The notes under the pieces are model-generated. The model was not told the DNA's origin, did not search any database, and saw only the letters and a list, made by a program, of their open reading frames with translations. A stretch of DNA of 64,000 nt from Coprobacter tertius. GTDB taxonomy: Bacteria > Bacteroidota > Bacteroidia > Bacteroidales > Coprobacteraceae. The translations under genes were made by a program, and so were the position numbers. This document shows positions 18,491 through 27,063 of this stretch, piece after piece. Location: positions 62,001-126,000 of the forward strand of contig NZ_JANDHW010000008.1 in assembly GCF_024330105.1 (NCBI RefSeq), given 5' to 3'. Each line of letters opens with the position of its first letter. The stretch's first letter is position 1.

Positions 18491-18514
18491 TTTTTTTTAA
18501 ACAGAACTATTCTC

Positions 18515-18560
18515 ATCCCGTTACATTACTCACCGGTTTGTAACGGGATTTTTATTTTCT
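18515..18560 (+). terminator. Terminator after the P-type ATPase
   Basis: Arms ATCCCGTTAC (18515-18524) and GTAACGGGAT (18540-18549), followed by TTTTATTTTC. A good intrinsic terminator 25 bp after the stop. Confidence 0.85.
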
Positions 18561-18713
18561 TACGACATACTCCAATCTCCGGTTATATTCATCCTTTTAC
18601 AACAATAACAAAGGCCTCGGCCAAGCTCTGAAAAGAATTCCATTTAAAGTTAACGGATAAACAAAACAACCTCCCGAAACGTTCTTGAGCTATAAAATAC
18701 TAATAACGTAATT

Positions 18714-19229
18714 ATGAAAAAAATTGGAATATTCTGTGACTCGGTCAATGGAAAAACCGTAGCATTATCTAAAAAAATAGCATCAGCTTTTGGAATCGGA
18801 AACGAAGATATGCACAATGTATCTGAAATCACTCCCGAAAACATCGAATCTTATGGTATTCTTCTTCTGGGAACATCTACCGGCTGTGAGGGAAACTGGC
18901 ATGACGACTGGGAAAAGGCAGTTGAAATACTGAAAAACATGAATCTTACCGGTAAAACAATCGCTTTATTCGGTTGCGGGAAGTCTCAGCCCGACGGAAG
19001 TATTTCCTGCACCGGAATAGACAAACTATATAATGAGCTGAAACAAACAGGAGCCACTTTAATCGGCGAATTGTCTCCAGACAAAGGATCGGCAGGTACT
19101 TTGTCGGAAGAAAAGAAAGAACGCCTTCCGGGACTGGCTATCGATGAAGCAGATGATGACGAAACCAACGAAATGCTGGTTGACCAATGGACCCGAACTC
19201 TCAACTACAATTTCAATTCACATTTATAA
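18714..19229 (+). CDS. fldA: Flavodoxin (long chain)
   Basis: 171-residue FMN electron carrier of the cytoplasm. The N-terminal MKKIGIFCDSVNGKT is the phosphate loop that binds FMN (here with DSVNGKT rather than the common GSxTGNT). GTSTGCEGNWHDDW matches the 60s loop and FGCGKSQPDGSISC the 90s loop. The position of the insert loop fits long-chain flavodoxins. It is monocistronic and followed by a terminator. It probably supplies reductant to radical-SAM or pyruvate-oxidising enzymes, but the partner cannot be read here. Confidence 0.88.
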   Translation: MKKIGIFCDSVNGKTVALSKKIASAFGIGNEDMHNVSEITPENIESYGILLLGTSTGCEGNWHDDWEKAVEILKNMNLTGKTIALFGCGKSQPDGSISCTGIDKLYNELKQTGATLIGELSPDKGSAGTLSEEKKERLPGLAIDEADDDETNEMLVDQWTRTLNYNFNSHL

Positions 19230-19238
19230 AATACAGTA

Positions 19239-19285
19239 TAAGCAGGACTTGTAATTTATTTGTTTTTACAACCCTGCTTATTTTA
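19239..19285 (+). terminator. Terminator after flavodoxin
   Basis: Arms TAAGCAGG (19239-19246) and CCTGCTTA (19273-19280), with an inner TTGTAA/TTACAA pairing, then TTTTAA. It lies 10 bp after the fldA stop. Confidence 0.75.
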
Positions 19286-19508
19286 ATGTAAAAATTCCGC
19301 ATCGGAGCGACTCTTATCTACTATATATTCAATCCCCTTTTATTCCCAGTAAATCAGATACAAATTCGTTCAAATAATGGATTTACTTTCATCGAAAAAT
19401 CATCCGTAATTTTATACGAAAAAATACGGTGTTCTATTCCTATCCATAAAGAAAGTTAACACCGCAAATCTATAAAAATTATAATTGGCATAAAAAATCC
19501 TTTTTACG

Positions 19509-19516
19509 TATCTTTG
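19509..19516 (+). promoter_or_regulatory. -7 box (TATCTTTG) of the GH38 gene
   Basis: Matches TAnnTTTG and gives a leader of about 55 nt. A TTGG lies only 11 bp upstream, so the -33 box is unsure. Confidence 0.45.
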
Positions 19517-19574
19517 TATAAGATCATCACACGCTGATAAACACACAAACTATATCATTTTTAAATTCTCCATT

Positions 19575-22500
19575 ATGAAAAAAAACCTTATTCTGTCATT
19601 AGCTTTGGCTGTTTCAGGCACATTATGCGCACAAAAGGAGTATAAAGCCTATGTGGTTTCCAATGCTCACTTCGATTCGCAATGGAACTGGGACGTTCAA
19701 ACATCTATCGATGACTACGTGCAAAAAACGTTAATCCAGAACCTGTGGTTACTGGATAATTACCCCGATTACCTGATCAATTTCGAAGGGGGAGTAAAAT
19801 ACCAGTGGATGAAAGAATATTATCCTGCTGAGTACGAACGAGTGAAAGAATACATAAAAAAAGGACGCTGGCATGTAACCGGAAGTACGTGGGATGCTAC
19901 TGATGCCAATATGCCTTCTCCCGAATCTTTCTTTCGGAATATTTTATATGGACAAAACTTTTATAAAAAAGAATTCGGCGTAACCTCAAAAGACATTTTC
20001 CTCCCCGACTGCTTCGGATTTGGATATACGCTGCCGACTATTGCCGCCCACGCAGGTCTGATCGGGTTCTCTACTCAAAAATTGCAGTGGAGACACAAAC
20101 CGTTCCACGGAGATTCGAAAGTTCCTTTCAATATCGGCCTTTGGCAAGGAATAGACGGTTCTCAAATCATGGCAGCTTTGAATGCTCAAGGTTACGGACA
20201 CCGCTGGAACGGGGAAGAAGATATCAGCTATAATAAAGAACTTATCGATCTTGCTAAAAACAGTGTAAACAATACTGCTTACCGTTATTATGGCACTGGT
20301 GATACAGGGGGTTCTCCTACGATCGAATCGGTTGTTTCACTCGAAAAAGGAATTAAAGGGGACGGCCCGGTTGAAATTATACCTGCCGGATCAGATCAAA
20401 TCTTCGAAGATTATTATCCTTTCGACAAACATCCCGAACTACCGGTATATAACGGAGAACTACTGATGGACGTACACGCTACCGGATGTTACACGTCGCA
20501 AGCCGCAATGAAACGTTTTAACCGTCGTAACGAACAATTAGGAGACGCTGCCGAAAAAGCTTCGGTAATCGCCGATTATCTGGGAGGAACCGCTTACCCA
20601 ACCGAATTACTCGAAGATAGCTGGAAACGCTTTATATGGCATCAATTCCACGACGATCTTACCGGGACTTCAATCCCAAAGGCTTATGAATATTCTTGGA
20701 ATGACGAACTCCTGTCACAAACCCGTTTTGCCGATATCATCGAATCGGCGACCGGCTCGGTAGCACAAGCCCTCGACACCCGTGTAAAAGGTACTGCCGT
20801 TATTGTATATAACCCGATAGCCTCAGCCCGCAAAAGCATAGCCGAGGCCAACATTACGGTAACTTCTGCTCCCAAAGGAGTAAAGGTATATAATGCAGCG
20901 GGAAAAGAAGTTCCTGCACAATTACTGGGATATGCCAACGGTCAGGCTCAAATCGCCTTTGCCGCAGAGACTGCCCCTGTAAGTTATTCGGTTTACGATG
21001 TTCGGTTTACAAAAAACTCTGCAAAAAGCCCATTTAAAATAGAAGGCAAACATATTGAAAACAGCGTTTACGCTATCGACCTGAATGAAAACGGAGATAT
21101 CGCATCGATTATAGACAAACGCTTTAACCGCCAGCTTATAAAAGACGGGAAAGCAATGCGCCTCGCTTATTTTACCAACAACGAGTCATTCGCATGGCCG
21201 GCATGGGAAATTATAAAGAAAGTTATGGATGCCGAACCTCAGGAAATTGCAGGAAACGTGAAAATAACGGTAGAAGAAAACGGACCATTGCGTGCCACAT
21301 TGAAGATAGAACGAACACACGATAAATCGACGTTTGTTCAACGTATACGCCTTACAAACGGCGCAAGCGACGACCGTATCGATATTGTAAACGACATCGA
21401 CTGGGATTCTTCCGATGCTCTGCTCAAGGCCGAATTCCCTATGAATTTTGCAAATCCTAAAGCAACTTACGATTTAGGAATCGGATCGATACAGCGCGGG
21501 AACAATACCGATATAGCATATGAAGTATACGCACAACAGTGGGCCGACCTTTCGACAACCGACGGCAGTTATGGCGTAACGATTATGAATGACTGCAAAT
21601 ACGGCTGGGACAAACCCGATGATAATACTTTACGACTGACTTTACTGCATACCCCGAAAACAGACCGAGGATATAAATATCAGGACAAACAAGATCTCGG
21701 ACATCACACTTTTACCTACTCTATCGCAGGCCATAACGGAACACCGCTTCAGGCCGAGGTATTCGAAGATGCCGACATCATGAATAATCCTTTGATTACA
21801 TTCGTATCTCCGAAACATAAAGGGGCTTTAGGCAAAGAATTTTCTTTCGTAAAAACCAATACTCCGCAAATTGCACTGAAAGCACTGAAAAAAGCAGAAG
21901 ATAATGATACTTATATCGTAAGGTTATACGAAACTCAAGGGAAAAATATCAGCAATGCCGAAGTAATCTTCCCGTCAGAAATCATTTCTGCCTCTGAAAT
22001 GAACGGTGCAGAAGAAAAAATCGGAAACGCACGTTTCGAAGGCAACAAACTGGTTTTCTCAACCACATCTTTTAAGCCGAAAACATTTAGCGTTACCTTG
22101 AAAAAAGCGAACGTAAATTTACCGGCCGAAAACACGACAGCCGTAAAAATCCCGTACACCGCCAGCGCATTTACTCCCGACGCATTCTATCGTGCTGGCC
22201 GTTTCGACAAAAAAGGTAATTCTTATGCAGCCGAGCTTATCGGAAATTCTGTGGTTTACGACGGTATTTCATTCGACATCGCTCCTGTCGATCAGAAAAA
22301 CGTTATAAAATGTAAGAAACAGGTTATCGACCTGCCGCAGGACAAACCTTATACCAAACTGTATATCCTGGCTTCTGCGGTAAATAACGATACCACGGCA
22401 ACCTTTAAGGTAGACGGTAAAGAGTTCAGTTTTGCAGTTCCTTATTACTCGGGATTTTTCGGACAATGGGGACATACCGGATATACCGAAGGATACGTTA

Positions 22501-22736
22501 AGGAAGCAAAACCGGCATACATCGGATCTCATCGCCATACCCGCAAAGGAAATGAAGCCTATATCTTTACTTATATGTATAAACTCGACATCGACATTCC
22601 GGCCGGGGCTAAAACCCTCGAATTACCCGATGACGAAAATATCGCCGTTTTCGCAGTTACAGTTTCGGATAATACCCGTGACAATGTAAAATCAGCTAAC
22701 GAAATGAGAGCTTTACCAGCTTTCACTCAAAAATAA
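19575..22736 (+). CDS. GH38 alpha-mannosidase, secreted
   Basis: 1053-residue exported retaining alpha-mannosidase. A short Sec signal peptide ends at CAQ (residue ~20). The zinc-binding HFDSQWNWD (His32, Asp34) opens the catalytic domain, the predicted nucleophile Asp145 is in LPDCFGFGY, and HQFHDDLTGTS supplies the later Zn histidine. Large beta-sandwich domains fill residues ~400-1050. The family hydrolyses alpha-mannosides of N-glycans or yeast mannan; linkage specificity cannot be read. It is monocistronic, with its own promoter and a very strong terminator (22752-22801). The GH92 gene 4 kb further on is a likely functional partner. Confidence 0.9.
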   Translation: MKKNLILSLALAVSGTLCAQKEYKAYVVSNAHFDSQWNWDVQTSIDDYVQKTLIQNLWLLDNYPDYLINFEGGVKYQWMKEYYPAEYERVKEYIKKGRWHVTGSTWDATDANMPSPESFFRNILYGQNFYKKEFGVTSKDIFLPDCFGFGYTLPTIAAHAGLIGFSTQKLQWRHKPFHGDSKVPFNIGLWQGIDGSQIMAALNAQGYGHRWNGEEDISYNKELIDLAKNSVNNTAYRYYGTGDTGGSPTIESVVSLEKGIKGDGPVEIIPAGSDQIFEDYYPFDKHPELPVYNGELLMDVHATGCYTSQAAMKRFNRRNEQLGDAAEKASVIADYLGGTAYPTELLEDSWKRFIWHQFHDDLTGTSIPKAYEYSWNDELLSQTRFADIIESATGSVAQALDTRVKGTAVIVYNPIASARKSIAEANITVTSAPKGVKVYNAAGKEVPAQLLGYANGQAQIAFAAETAPVSYSVYDVRFTKNSAKSPFKIEGKHIENSVYAIDLNENGDIASIIDKRFNRQLIKDGKAMRLAYFTNNESFAWPAWEIIKKVMDAEPQEIAGNVKITVEENGPLRATLKIERTHDKSTFVQRIRLTNGASDDRIDIVNDIDWDSSDALLKAEFPMNFANPKATYDLGIGSIQRGNNTDIAYEVYAQQWADLSTTDGSYGVTIMNDCKYGWDKPDDNTLRLTLLHTPKTDRGYKYQDKQDLGHHTFTYSIAGHNGTPLQAEVFEDADIMNNPLITFVSPKHKGALGKEFSFVKTNTPQIALKALKKAEDNDTYIVRLYETQGKNISNAEVIFPSEIISASEMNGAEEKIGNARFEGNKLVFSTTSFKPKTFSVTLKKANVNLPAENTTAVKIPYTASAFTPDAFYRAGRFDKKGNSYAAELIGNSVVYDGISFDIAPVDQKNVIKCKKQVIDLPQDKPYTKLYILASAVNNDTTATFKVDGKEFSFAVPYYSGFFGQWGHTGYTEGYVKEAKPAYIGSHRHTRKGNEAYIFTYMYKLDIDIPAGAKTLELPDDENIAVFAVTVSDNTRDNVKSANEMRALPAFTQK

Positions 22737-22751
22737 GTCGAAGTAATTACA

Positions 22752-22801
22752 ATCTCAAAGAAAAAGGTCTGAGAATATCCTCAGACCTTTTTCTTTGAGA
22801 T
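22752..22801 (+). terminator. Terminator after GH38, 22-bp perfect stem
   Basis: Left arm 22752-22773, 6-nt loop, right arm 22780-22801, with no mismatch. On the plus strand the core GGTCTGAG/CTCAGACC is followed by TTTTTCTTT. The symmetry also gives a T-run on the other strand. Confidence 0.9.
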
Positions 22802-22885
22802 AAAATATACCCGAAATACCAACCTTTATAACTTTTAATTATAGTTGAAAAATATTTATAATAAACAATTTGCCGAATAATGGTT

Positions 22886-22893
22886 TATATTTG
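22886..22893 (+). promoter_or_regulatory. -7 box (TATATTTG) of mdh
   Basis: Matches TAnnTTTG with about 45 bp to the ATG. A TTTG (22869-22872) is 13 bp upstream, closer than usual. Confidence 0.45.
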
Positions 22894-22938
22894 TCAGATC
22901 AGATACGAAAATAAATTTATCATTTAAAAAATAGAATT

Positions 22939-23940
22939 ATGAAATTCCTGACAGACAAAAAACTTACGATCGTAGGAGCCGCCGGTATGATAGGCTCTAA
23001 CATGGCCCAAACGGCTATTATGATGAAACTCACTCCAAATATCTGCCTTTACGATCCGTATGCACCGGCTCTCGAAGGTGTCGCAGAAGAATTACTGCAA
23101 TGCGGCTTCGAAGGTATGAATATAACGTACACCTCAGACATTAAAGAGGCGCTTACTGGGGCAAAATACATCGTTTCATCGGGAGGTGCCGCACGCAAAG
23201 CAGGAATGACTCGTGAAGACTTACTGAAAGGGAACTCAGAAATAGCCGCACAGTTCGGAAAAGACATCCGTAGTTATTGTCCCGATGTTGAGCACGTAGT
23301 GGTTGTTTTCAATCCGGCTGATATCACCGGACTTATCACTCTCCTCTATTCGGGATTAAAACCCAACCAGGTATCTACACTTGCCGCACTCGACAGCACC
23401 CGTCTGTTGAACGAATTGGTTAAATATCTAAAAATACCGGCTGCCGATATAGAAAACTGCCGTACTTACGGTGGCCACGGTGAACAGATGGCTGTATTTG
23501 CTTCTACAACCCGCATAAACGACCGCTCTTTATCTGATTTAATTAAAGGCGGTCTTATCCCGCAAGCCGAATGGGAAGAAATTAAACAAAAAGTGATACA
23601 AGGAGGCAAACATATTATCGAACTTAGAGGACGTTCTTCTTTCCAGAGCCCGGCCTATCTTTCGATCGAAATGATCGCAGCGGCAATGGGTGGCACACCT
23701 TTCCGTTGGCCGGCCGGCGTATATGTTTATTCAGGAGGATTCGACCACATTATGATGGCAATGGAAACAACGATCACTAAAGAAGGCATCAGTTACAAAA
23801 TTGTAAAGGGCTCTTCTGAAGAAGAAGCCGAACTGAAAAAAAGCTACGAACATTTATGCACACTCAGAGACGAAGTCATCGACATGGGAATTATTCCACC
23901 TATTAAAGAGTGGAATACATTAAATCCCCATATTAAATAA
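22939..23940 (+). CDS. mdh: Malate dehydrogenase (LDH/MDH superfamily)
   Basis: 333-residue NAD-dependent dehydrogenase interconverting malate and oxaloacetate, used in the reductive branch of fermentation in Bacteroidales. The Rossmann motif TIVGAAGMIGSNMA is at the N-terminus. The substrate loop AARKAGMTR carries the two arginines, NPADI is normal, DSTRLLNEL holds the third substrate Arg, and the catalytic His is in YGGHGEQM. Slightly longer than the ~312-residue standard, as usual for Bacteroidota members. Monocistronic with its own promoter and a bidirectional terminator. Lactate dehydrogenase is the alternative, but the three-Arg pattern favours malate. Confidence 0.88.
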   Translation: MKFLTDKKLTIVGAAGMIGSNMAQTAIMMKLTPNICLYDPYAPALEGVAEELLQCGFEGMNITYTSDIKEALTGAKYIVSSGGAARKAGMTREDLLKGNSEIAAQFGKDIRSYCPDVEHVVVVFNPADITGLITLLYSGLKPNQVSTLAALDSTRLLNELVKYLKIPAADIENCRTYGGHGEQMAVFASTTRINDRSLSDLIKGGLIPQAEWEEIKQKVIQGGKHIIELRGRSSFQSPAYLSIEMIAAAMGGTPFRWPAGVYVYSGGFDHIMMAMETTITKEGISYKIVKGSSEEEAELKKSYEHLCTLRDEVIDMGIIPPIKEWNTLNPHIK

Positions 23941-23961
23941 GAGATAAATATTCATTATAAG

Positions 23962-24034
23962 AAAAAACTCCGGAATAACGTATCACAAAATCTTTATTTG
24001 ATTTCGAGCACTGTTATTAATTCCGGAGTTTTTT
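23962..24034. terminator. Bidirectional terminator between mdh and the Gfo/Idh gene
   Basis: Arms 23962-23976 and 24020-24034 (15 bp, core ACTCCGGAAT) with AATAAC/GTTATT extending the stem. Six As on the left and six Ts on the right make it work in both directions for the convergent genes. Confidence 0.85.
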
Positions 24035-24049
24035 CTATATCGGAATACT

Positions 24050-25150
24050 TTATTTCATTTTTACCGGTTTCCCCTGACGGGCACTTTTAATCGCCGCATC
24101 GAGTATTTCTACAACAATAAGATTATTTTCGAGAGAAGAAAGATCGGTAGGTTTCACAGTGATTTGCTTACGAACAGCAGCCTTTAAATAATAAAAAGAA
24201 TCATTATAAGGCGCTTTCAAACGGGGAGCCGTCAGTTGCTGAAGTTTTTTTCCGCTATAAACACGCATATTACGGGGAGTATCTTGGTATATATACCCTT
24301 TTGTACCATAAACATGCATGTCTTTCCGACTCATAGGCCAATTCCAAGAAGCCATAATCTGTACGGTTAACTGCGGATATTCCAAAATAATCGTAGCATC
24401 ATCATCAACTTCAGGATAAAGATCAGGCTTCTGCCGGTTTAATACTCCATATACCCTCAAGGGTTTTTCTCCTCCAAGCAACCAAGTCACCAAATTAGCT
24501 CCATAACATCCGAAATCGATAACCGCACCGCCACCATTTAATTTAGGATGAGTAAGCCAATCGGTAAATTTTTTTCCACATCCTATTTCAACAGGGCCCT
24601 GATGCCCATCATAGACCTCTATACGTGTAATATTTCCTATTTCATTGTTTTCCTTAACACGTCGAAACAATTCCCGGTTTGTATCATACCAAGTCGTTTC
24701 ATAATTCGTCAGTACCAAAATATTATATTTTCTAGCCAAATCGGCTATCTTTCGAGCATGATTCATATTTACAGCCAACGGTTTCTCCACCATCACGTGA
24801 ATCCCTCTCGGAGCACAGGCTTCAACAACTCTCAAATGATCGAATATCGGCTCATATACGATCACCGCTTCCGGTTTAGCTTTATCAAGCATCTCATCCA
24901 GATCTTCGAAAAATACCGAATCATCGAGATATTTCCGCATCCGGTTATTCTGCAATAAATCTTTATCTCGTTCGGCAACTCCAACAATCACAAAATCTCC
25001 GCGTCCGATACGAGAAATTACTTCATTCAGATGCGCATGGGAAATACCGGCAACGCCCAATCTCAATGGTTTATCATCCTGAGCTTTCAAACCCACAGGA
25101 AGCATAACGAGCGACAAAAGAAAAACAGTAAAAAAATAGTGTGTTTTCAT
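24050..25150 (-). CDS. Exported Gfo/Idh/MocA-family oxidoreductase
   Basis: 366-residue NAD(P)-type sugar oxidoreductase with a clear Sec signal peptide (FFTVFLLSLVMLPVGLKAQ) and no twin-arginine. The Rossmann start RLGVAGISHAHLNEV follows directly. VEKPLAVN is the family's EKP motif with the catalytic-region Lys, and GGGAVIDFGCYGANL is the conserved C-terminal-domain segment. Most family members are cytoplasmic. Exported versions in Bacteroidota may act on glycans as GH109-like or GH179-like hydrolases using tightly bound NAD, or as sugar epimerases; I cannot decide. It lies 103 bp downstream of the GH43 gene on the same strand, so co-transcription is plausible. Confidence 0.8.
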   Translation of the reverse strand: MKTHYFFTVFLLSLVMLPVGLKAQDDKPLRLGVAGISHAHLNEVISRIGRGDFVIVGVAERDKDLLQNNRMRKYLDDSVFFEDLDEMLDKAKPEAVIVYEPIFDHLRVVEACAPRGIHVMVEKPLAVNMNHARKIADLARKYNILVLTNYETTWYDTNRELFRRVKENNEIGNITRIEVYDGHQGPVEIGCGKKFTDWLTHPKLNGGGAVIDFGCYGANLVTWLLGGEKPLRVYGVLNRQKPDLYPEVDDDATIILEYPQLTVQIMASWNWPMSRKDMHVYGTKGYIYQDTPRNMRVYSGKKLQQLTAPRLKAPYNDSFYYLKAAVRKQITVKPTDLSSLENNLIVVEILDAAIKSARQGKPVKMK

Positions 25151-25252
25151 TCCAATTATTATTTTTCGGTGTATATATTTAAAATCGAACGCCCGATTAA
25201 CGGTCGAAAATTCCGTAAATCAGGCGATCGTTTTTCGGGTTATCCCCGAATG

Positions 25253-26242
25253 TTATTTTTTCTTTTTAATAGGGTTGGCTTTTACACCTTCAAAAGTCAT
25301 CTTTACCGGTAATATACGTCCGTTATTATCGAAATGCATCTCGTCGATGCAGGTAACACGATTATTTCCATCGTGAGATCCCCACGGACGACGGTGGTAC
25401 ACAATATAATATTTATCCTGATCGGGACGAATGATAACCGAATGATGTCCGGCACCGGTCGCAATCTCGTTTTCCTGTTCCAGAATGGTACCGATCCTTT
25501 CGAAAGGACCGAAAGGAGAATCGGAGATCGCGTATGCTACCCGATAATCAGGACCTGTCCAGCCACCTTCCGACCACATGAAATAATATTTCCCGTCACG
25601 TTTAAACATAAACGGTCCTTCTACATAACCTTTGGGAGTAACTTCCTTAAATACTTCTCCATCCTCGAAAGGAATAAATCCGGTAAAATCCTTATTTAAT
25701 TTAGCTACATTACAATGACGCCAACCTCCGTAATAAATATAAAAATCATCACCGTCACGATATACAAACTGATCGATAGGCTGTGCTCCGTGATAAAATT
25801 TATCGATTAGCGGCTTACCCAAAAGGTCCTTAAAAGGTCCCTGCGGTTTATCAGCAACCGCTACACCGATACCCCCGACCTGATCGTTATTTTGAATATC
25901 ATTCGCTCCAAAAAATAAATAATACTTTTTATCTTTTTCGATAATAGCCGGAGCCCACATCGCTCTTTTCGCCCATTTTACAGCAGCAGTATCTATAATA
26001 TGTTCGTGTTTGGTCCAGTTAACCAGATCATCAGATGAGAAACAATCCATAAATACCTGCTTTTCGTATACATCTGAATATGTTGGATATATCCAGTATT
26101 TTCCATCGAAGATAATAGCCTCGGGGTCAGCATAATTACCGATAAACAAAGGATTGCCCGATGTTTCGGATTTTGATTTTTTCTGTGCTCCGCAAGCTGC
26201 AATCAACAGCAATGACAGAGAAAGGGTCAAAAGTTTTTTCAT
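25253..26242 (-). CDS. GH43-type glycosidase, lipoprotein
   Basis: 329-residue five-bladed beta-propeller glycosidase predicted to be lipid-anchored (lipobox LIAAC, Cys17). The three GH43 acidic residues are visible: Asp39 in NYADPEAI (base), Asp in PIDQFVYRDG (pKa modulator) and Glu in YVEGPFMFKRDG (acid). The conserved HHSVI and YHRRPWG stretches follow. Family activities are alpha-L-arabinofuranosidase, beta-xylosidase and galactan-active types; the subfamily cannot be set by eye. The C-terminus ends in a basic KKKK. Its promoter has both boxes. The exported oxidoreductase follows in the same direction. Confidence 0.88.
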   Translation of the reverse strand: MKKLLTLSLSLLLIAACGAQKKSKSETSGNPLFIGNYADPEAIIFDGKYWIYPTYSDVYEKQVFMDCFSSDDLVNWTKHEHIIDTAAVKWAKRAMWAPAIIEKDKKYYLFFGANDIQNNDQVGGIGVAVADKPQGPFKDLLGKPLIDKFYHGAQPIDQFVYRDGDDFYIYYGGWRHCNVAKLNKDFTGFIPFEDGEVFKEVTPKGYVEGPFMFKRDGKYYFMWSEGGWTGPDYRVAYAISDSPFGPFERIGTILEQENEIATGAGHHSVIIRPDQDKYYIVYHRRPWGSHDGNNRVTCIDEMHFDNNGRILPVKMTFEGVKANPIKKKK

Positions 26243-26272
26243 TCCAGCACTTAATTTTTATGTGATTTTACG

Positions 26273-26303
26273 CAAAAATACATAAAGGAAAGATACGAAT
26301 CAA
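26273..26303 (-). promoter_or_regulatory. Promoter of the GH43 gene (TTG-N20-TATTTTTG)
   Basis: On the minus strand TTG (26301-26303), 20 bp spacer, TATTTTTG (26273-26280). Correct Bacteroidota spacing; leader about 25-30 nt. Confidence 0.7.
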
Positions 26304-26364
26304 GTAAGCAAACTTTTTTTAACCTACTATGTTATTCATATAATAAACAATAAATCATTTGAAT

Positions 26365-27048
26365 ATGAAACAGATCGTATATCTTCCGTTCTTCGTTCTT
26401 TTAGCTCTATTATCTTCATGCAGCAGTGAAGAATCTTCTGTTTTACCTTCTTCGGTACCTTTTTACCAGGATTTAAGCATCACATACGACATGACGCATA
26501 ATAAAACGCATGCAGGGGCTAATTTCAATAAAAATAAATCTACCGGGGAAAACATCAAGCTTACCGCAGACGCCTCGATACGATTCAATAACGAAATCCC
26601 GAATTATGCAAATATATTACCGTACTTTTATACTTATACGTTTAACGGTACCGACAAAGTAACCTTCACGTTCACCCGCTCTAAAGGAAATGTGTATGTA
26701 AACTCCGGCTCTCTCGAAGATGTAAACGAAGCTGAAATCCTAAATACATATACCACTTTTTACCTCAACCGAAAAAACGACTTTTTCTGGTTCGGCAAAG
26801 CGCTCGAAGCAAACGAACAGATACAAGTCAGCCTCGAACAGAACGGGGGAATAAGCTACTGGTACAATTATGAAGCCGGAAGCATTTCGGTAGAAATAGA
26901 TCTTACCGAAAACACGATTCTACAACCAGGAGAAGCCACATTTACAGTAACCAGAACTGCGACTTTACCATTAAAAGAAAACAATGGTACAGCCGGCGGA
27001 CAAATGCAAGTATCTTATCAAAGATCGAAAACCGTTACGATACAATAA
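26365..27048 (+). CDS. Lipoprotein of unknown function
   Basis: 227-residue protein with a type-II signal peptide (VLLALLSSC, lipid Cys about residue 18), probably outer-membrane anchored. The rest is predicted beta-rich (alternating polar/hydrophobic, many Thr/Asn), with segments such as YTYTFNGTDKVTFTFTR and a repeat-free C-terminus. I recognise no domain. The start is the ATG at 26365; a TTG two codons earlier is unlikely. The gene converges on the GH92 gene with only 15 bp between stops and no terminator hairpin. A role in glycan binding is only a guess from location. Confidence 0.65.
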   Translation: MKQIVYLPFFVLLALLSSCSSEESSVLPSSVPFYQDLSITYDMTHNKTHAGANFNKNKSTGENIKLTADASIRFNNEIPNYANILPYFYTYTFNGTDKVTFTFTRSKGNVYVNSGSLEDVNEAEILNTYTTFYLNRKNDFFWFGKALEANEQIQVSLEQNGGISYWYNYEAGSISVEIDLTENTILQPGEATFTVTRTATLPLKENNGTAGGQMQVSYQRSKTVTIQ

Positions 27049-27063
27049 AAACATTTTATCCTT

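Larger units (their letters stand above)
19230..19574. other. 345-bp intergenic region fldA - GH38
   Basis: The first 55 bp hold the fldA terminator and the last 70 bp hold the GH38 promoter box. I see nothing in the middle ~200 bp. Confidence 0.5.

Noticed and set aside
22752-22801. 22-bp inverted repeat as mobile-element end or integron-type site
   Set aside because: Position directly after GH38 and the GC-core/T-run layout identify it as an intrinsic terminator; no transposase or integrase is nearby.
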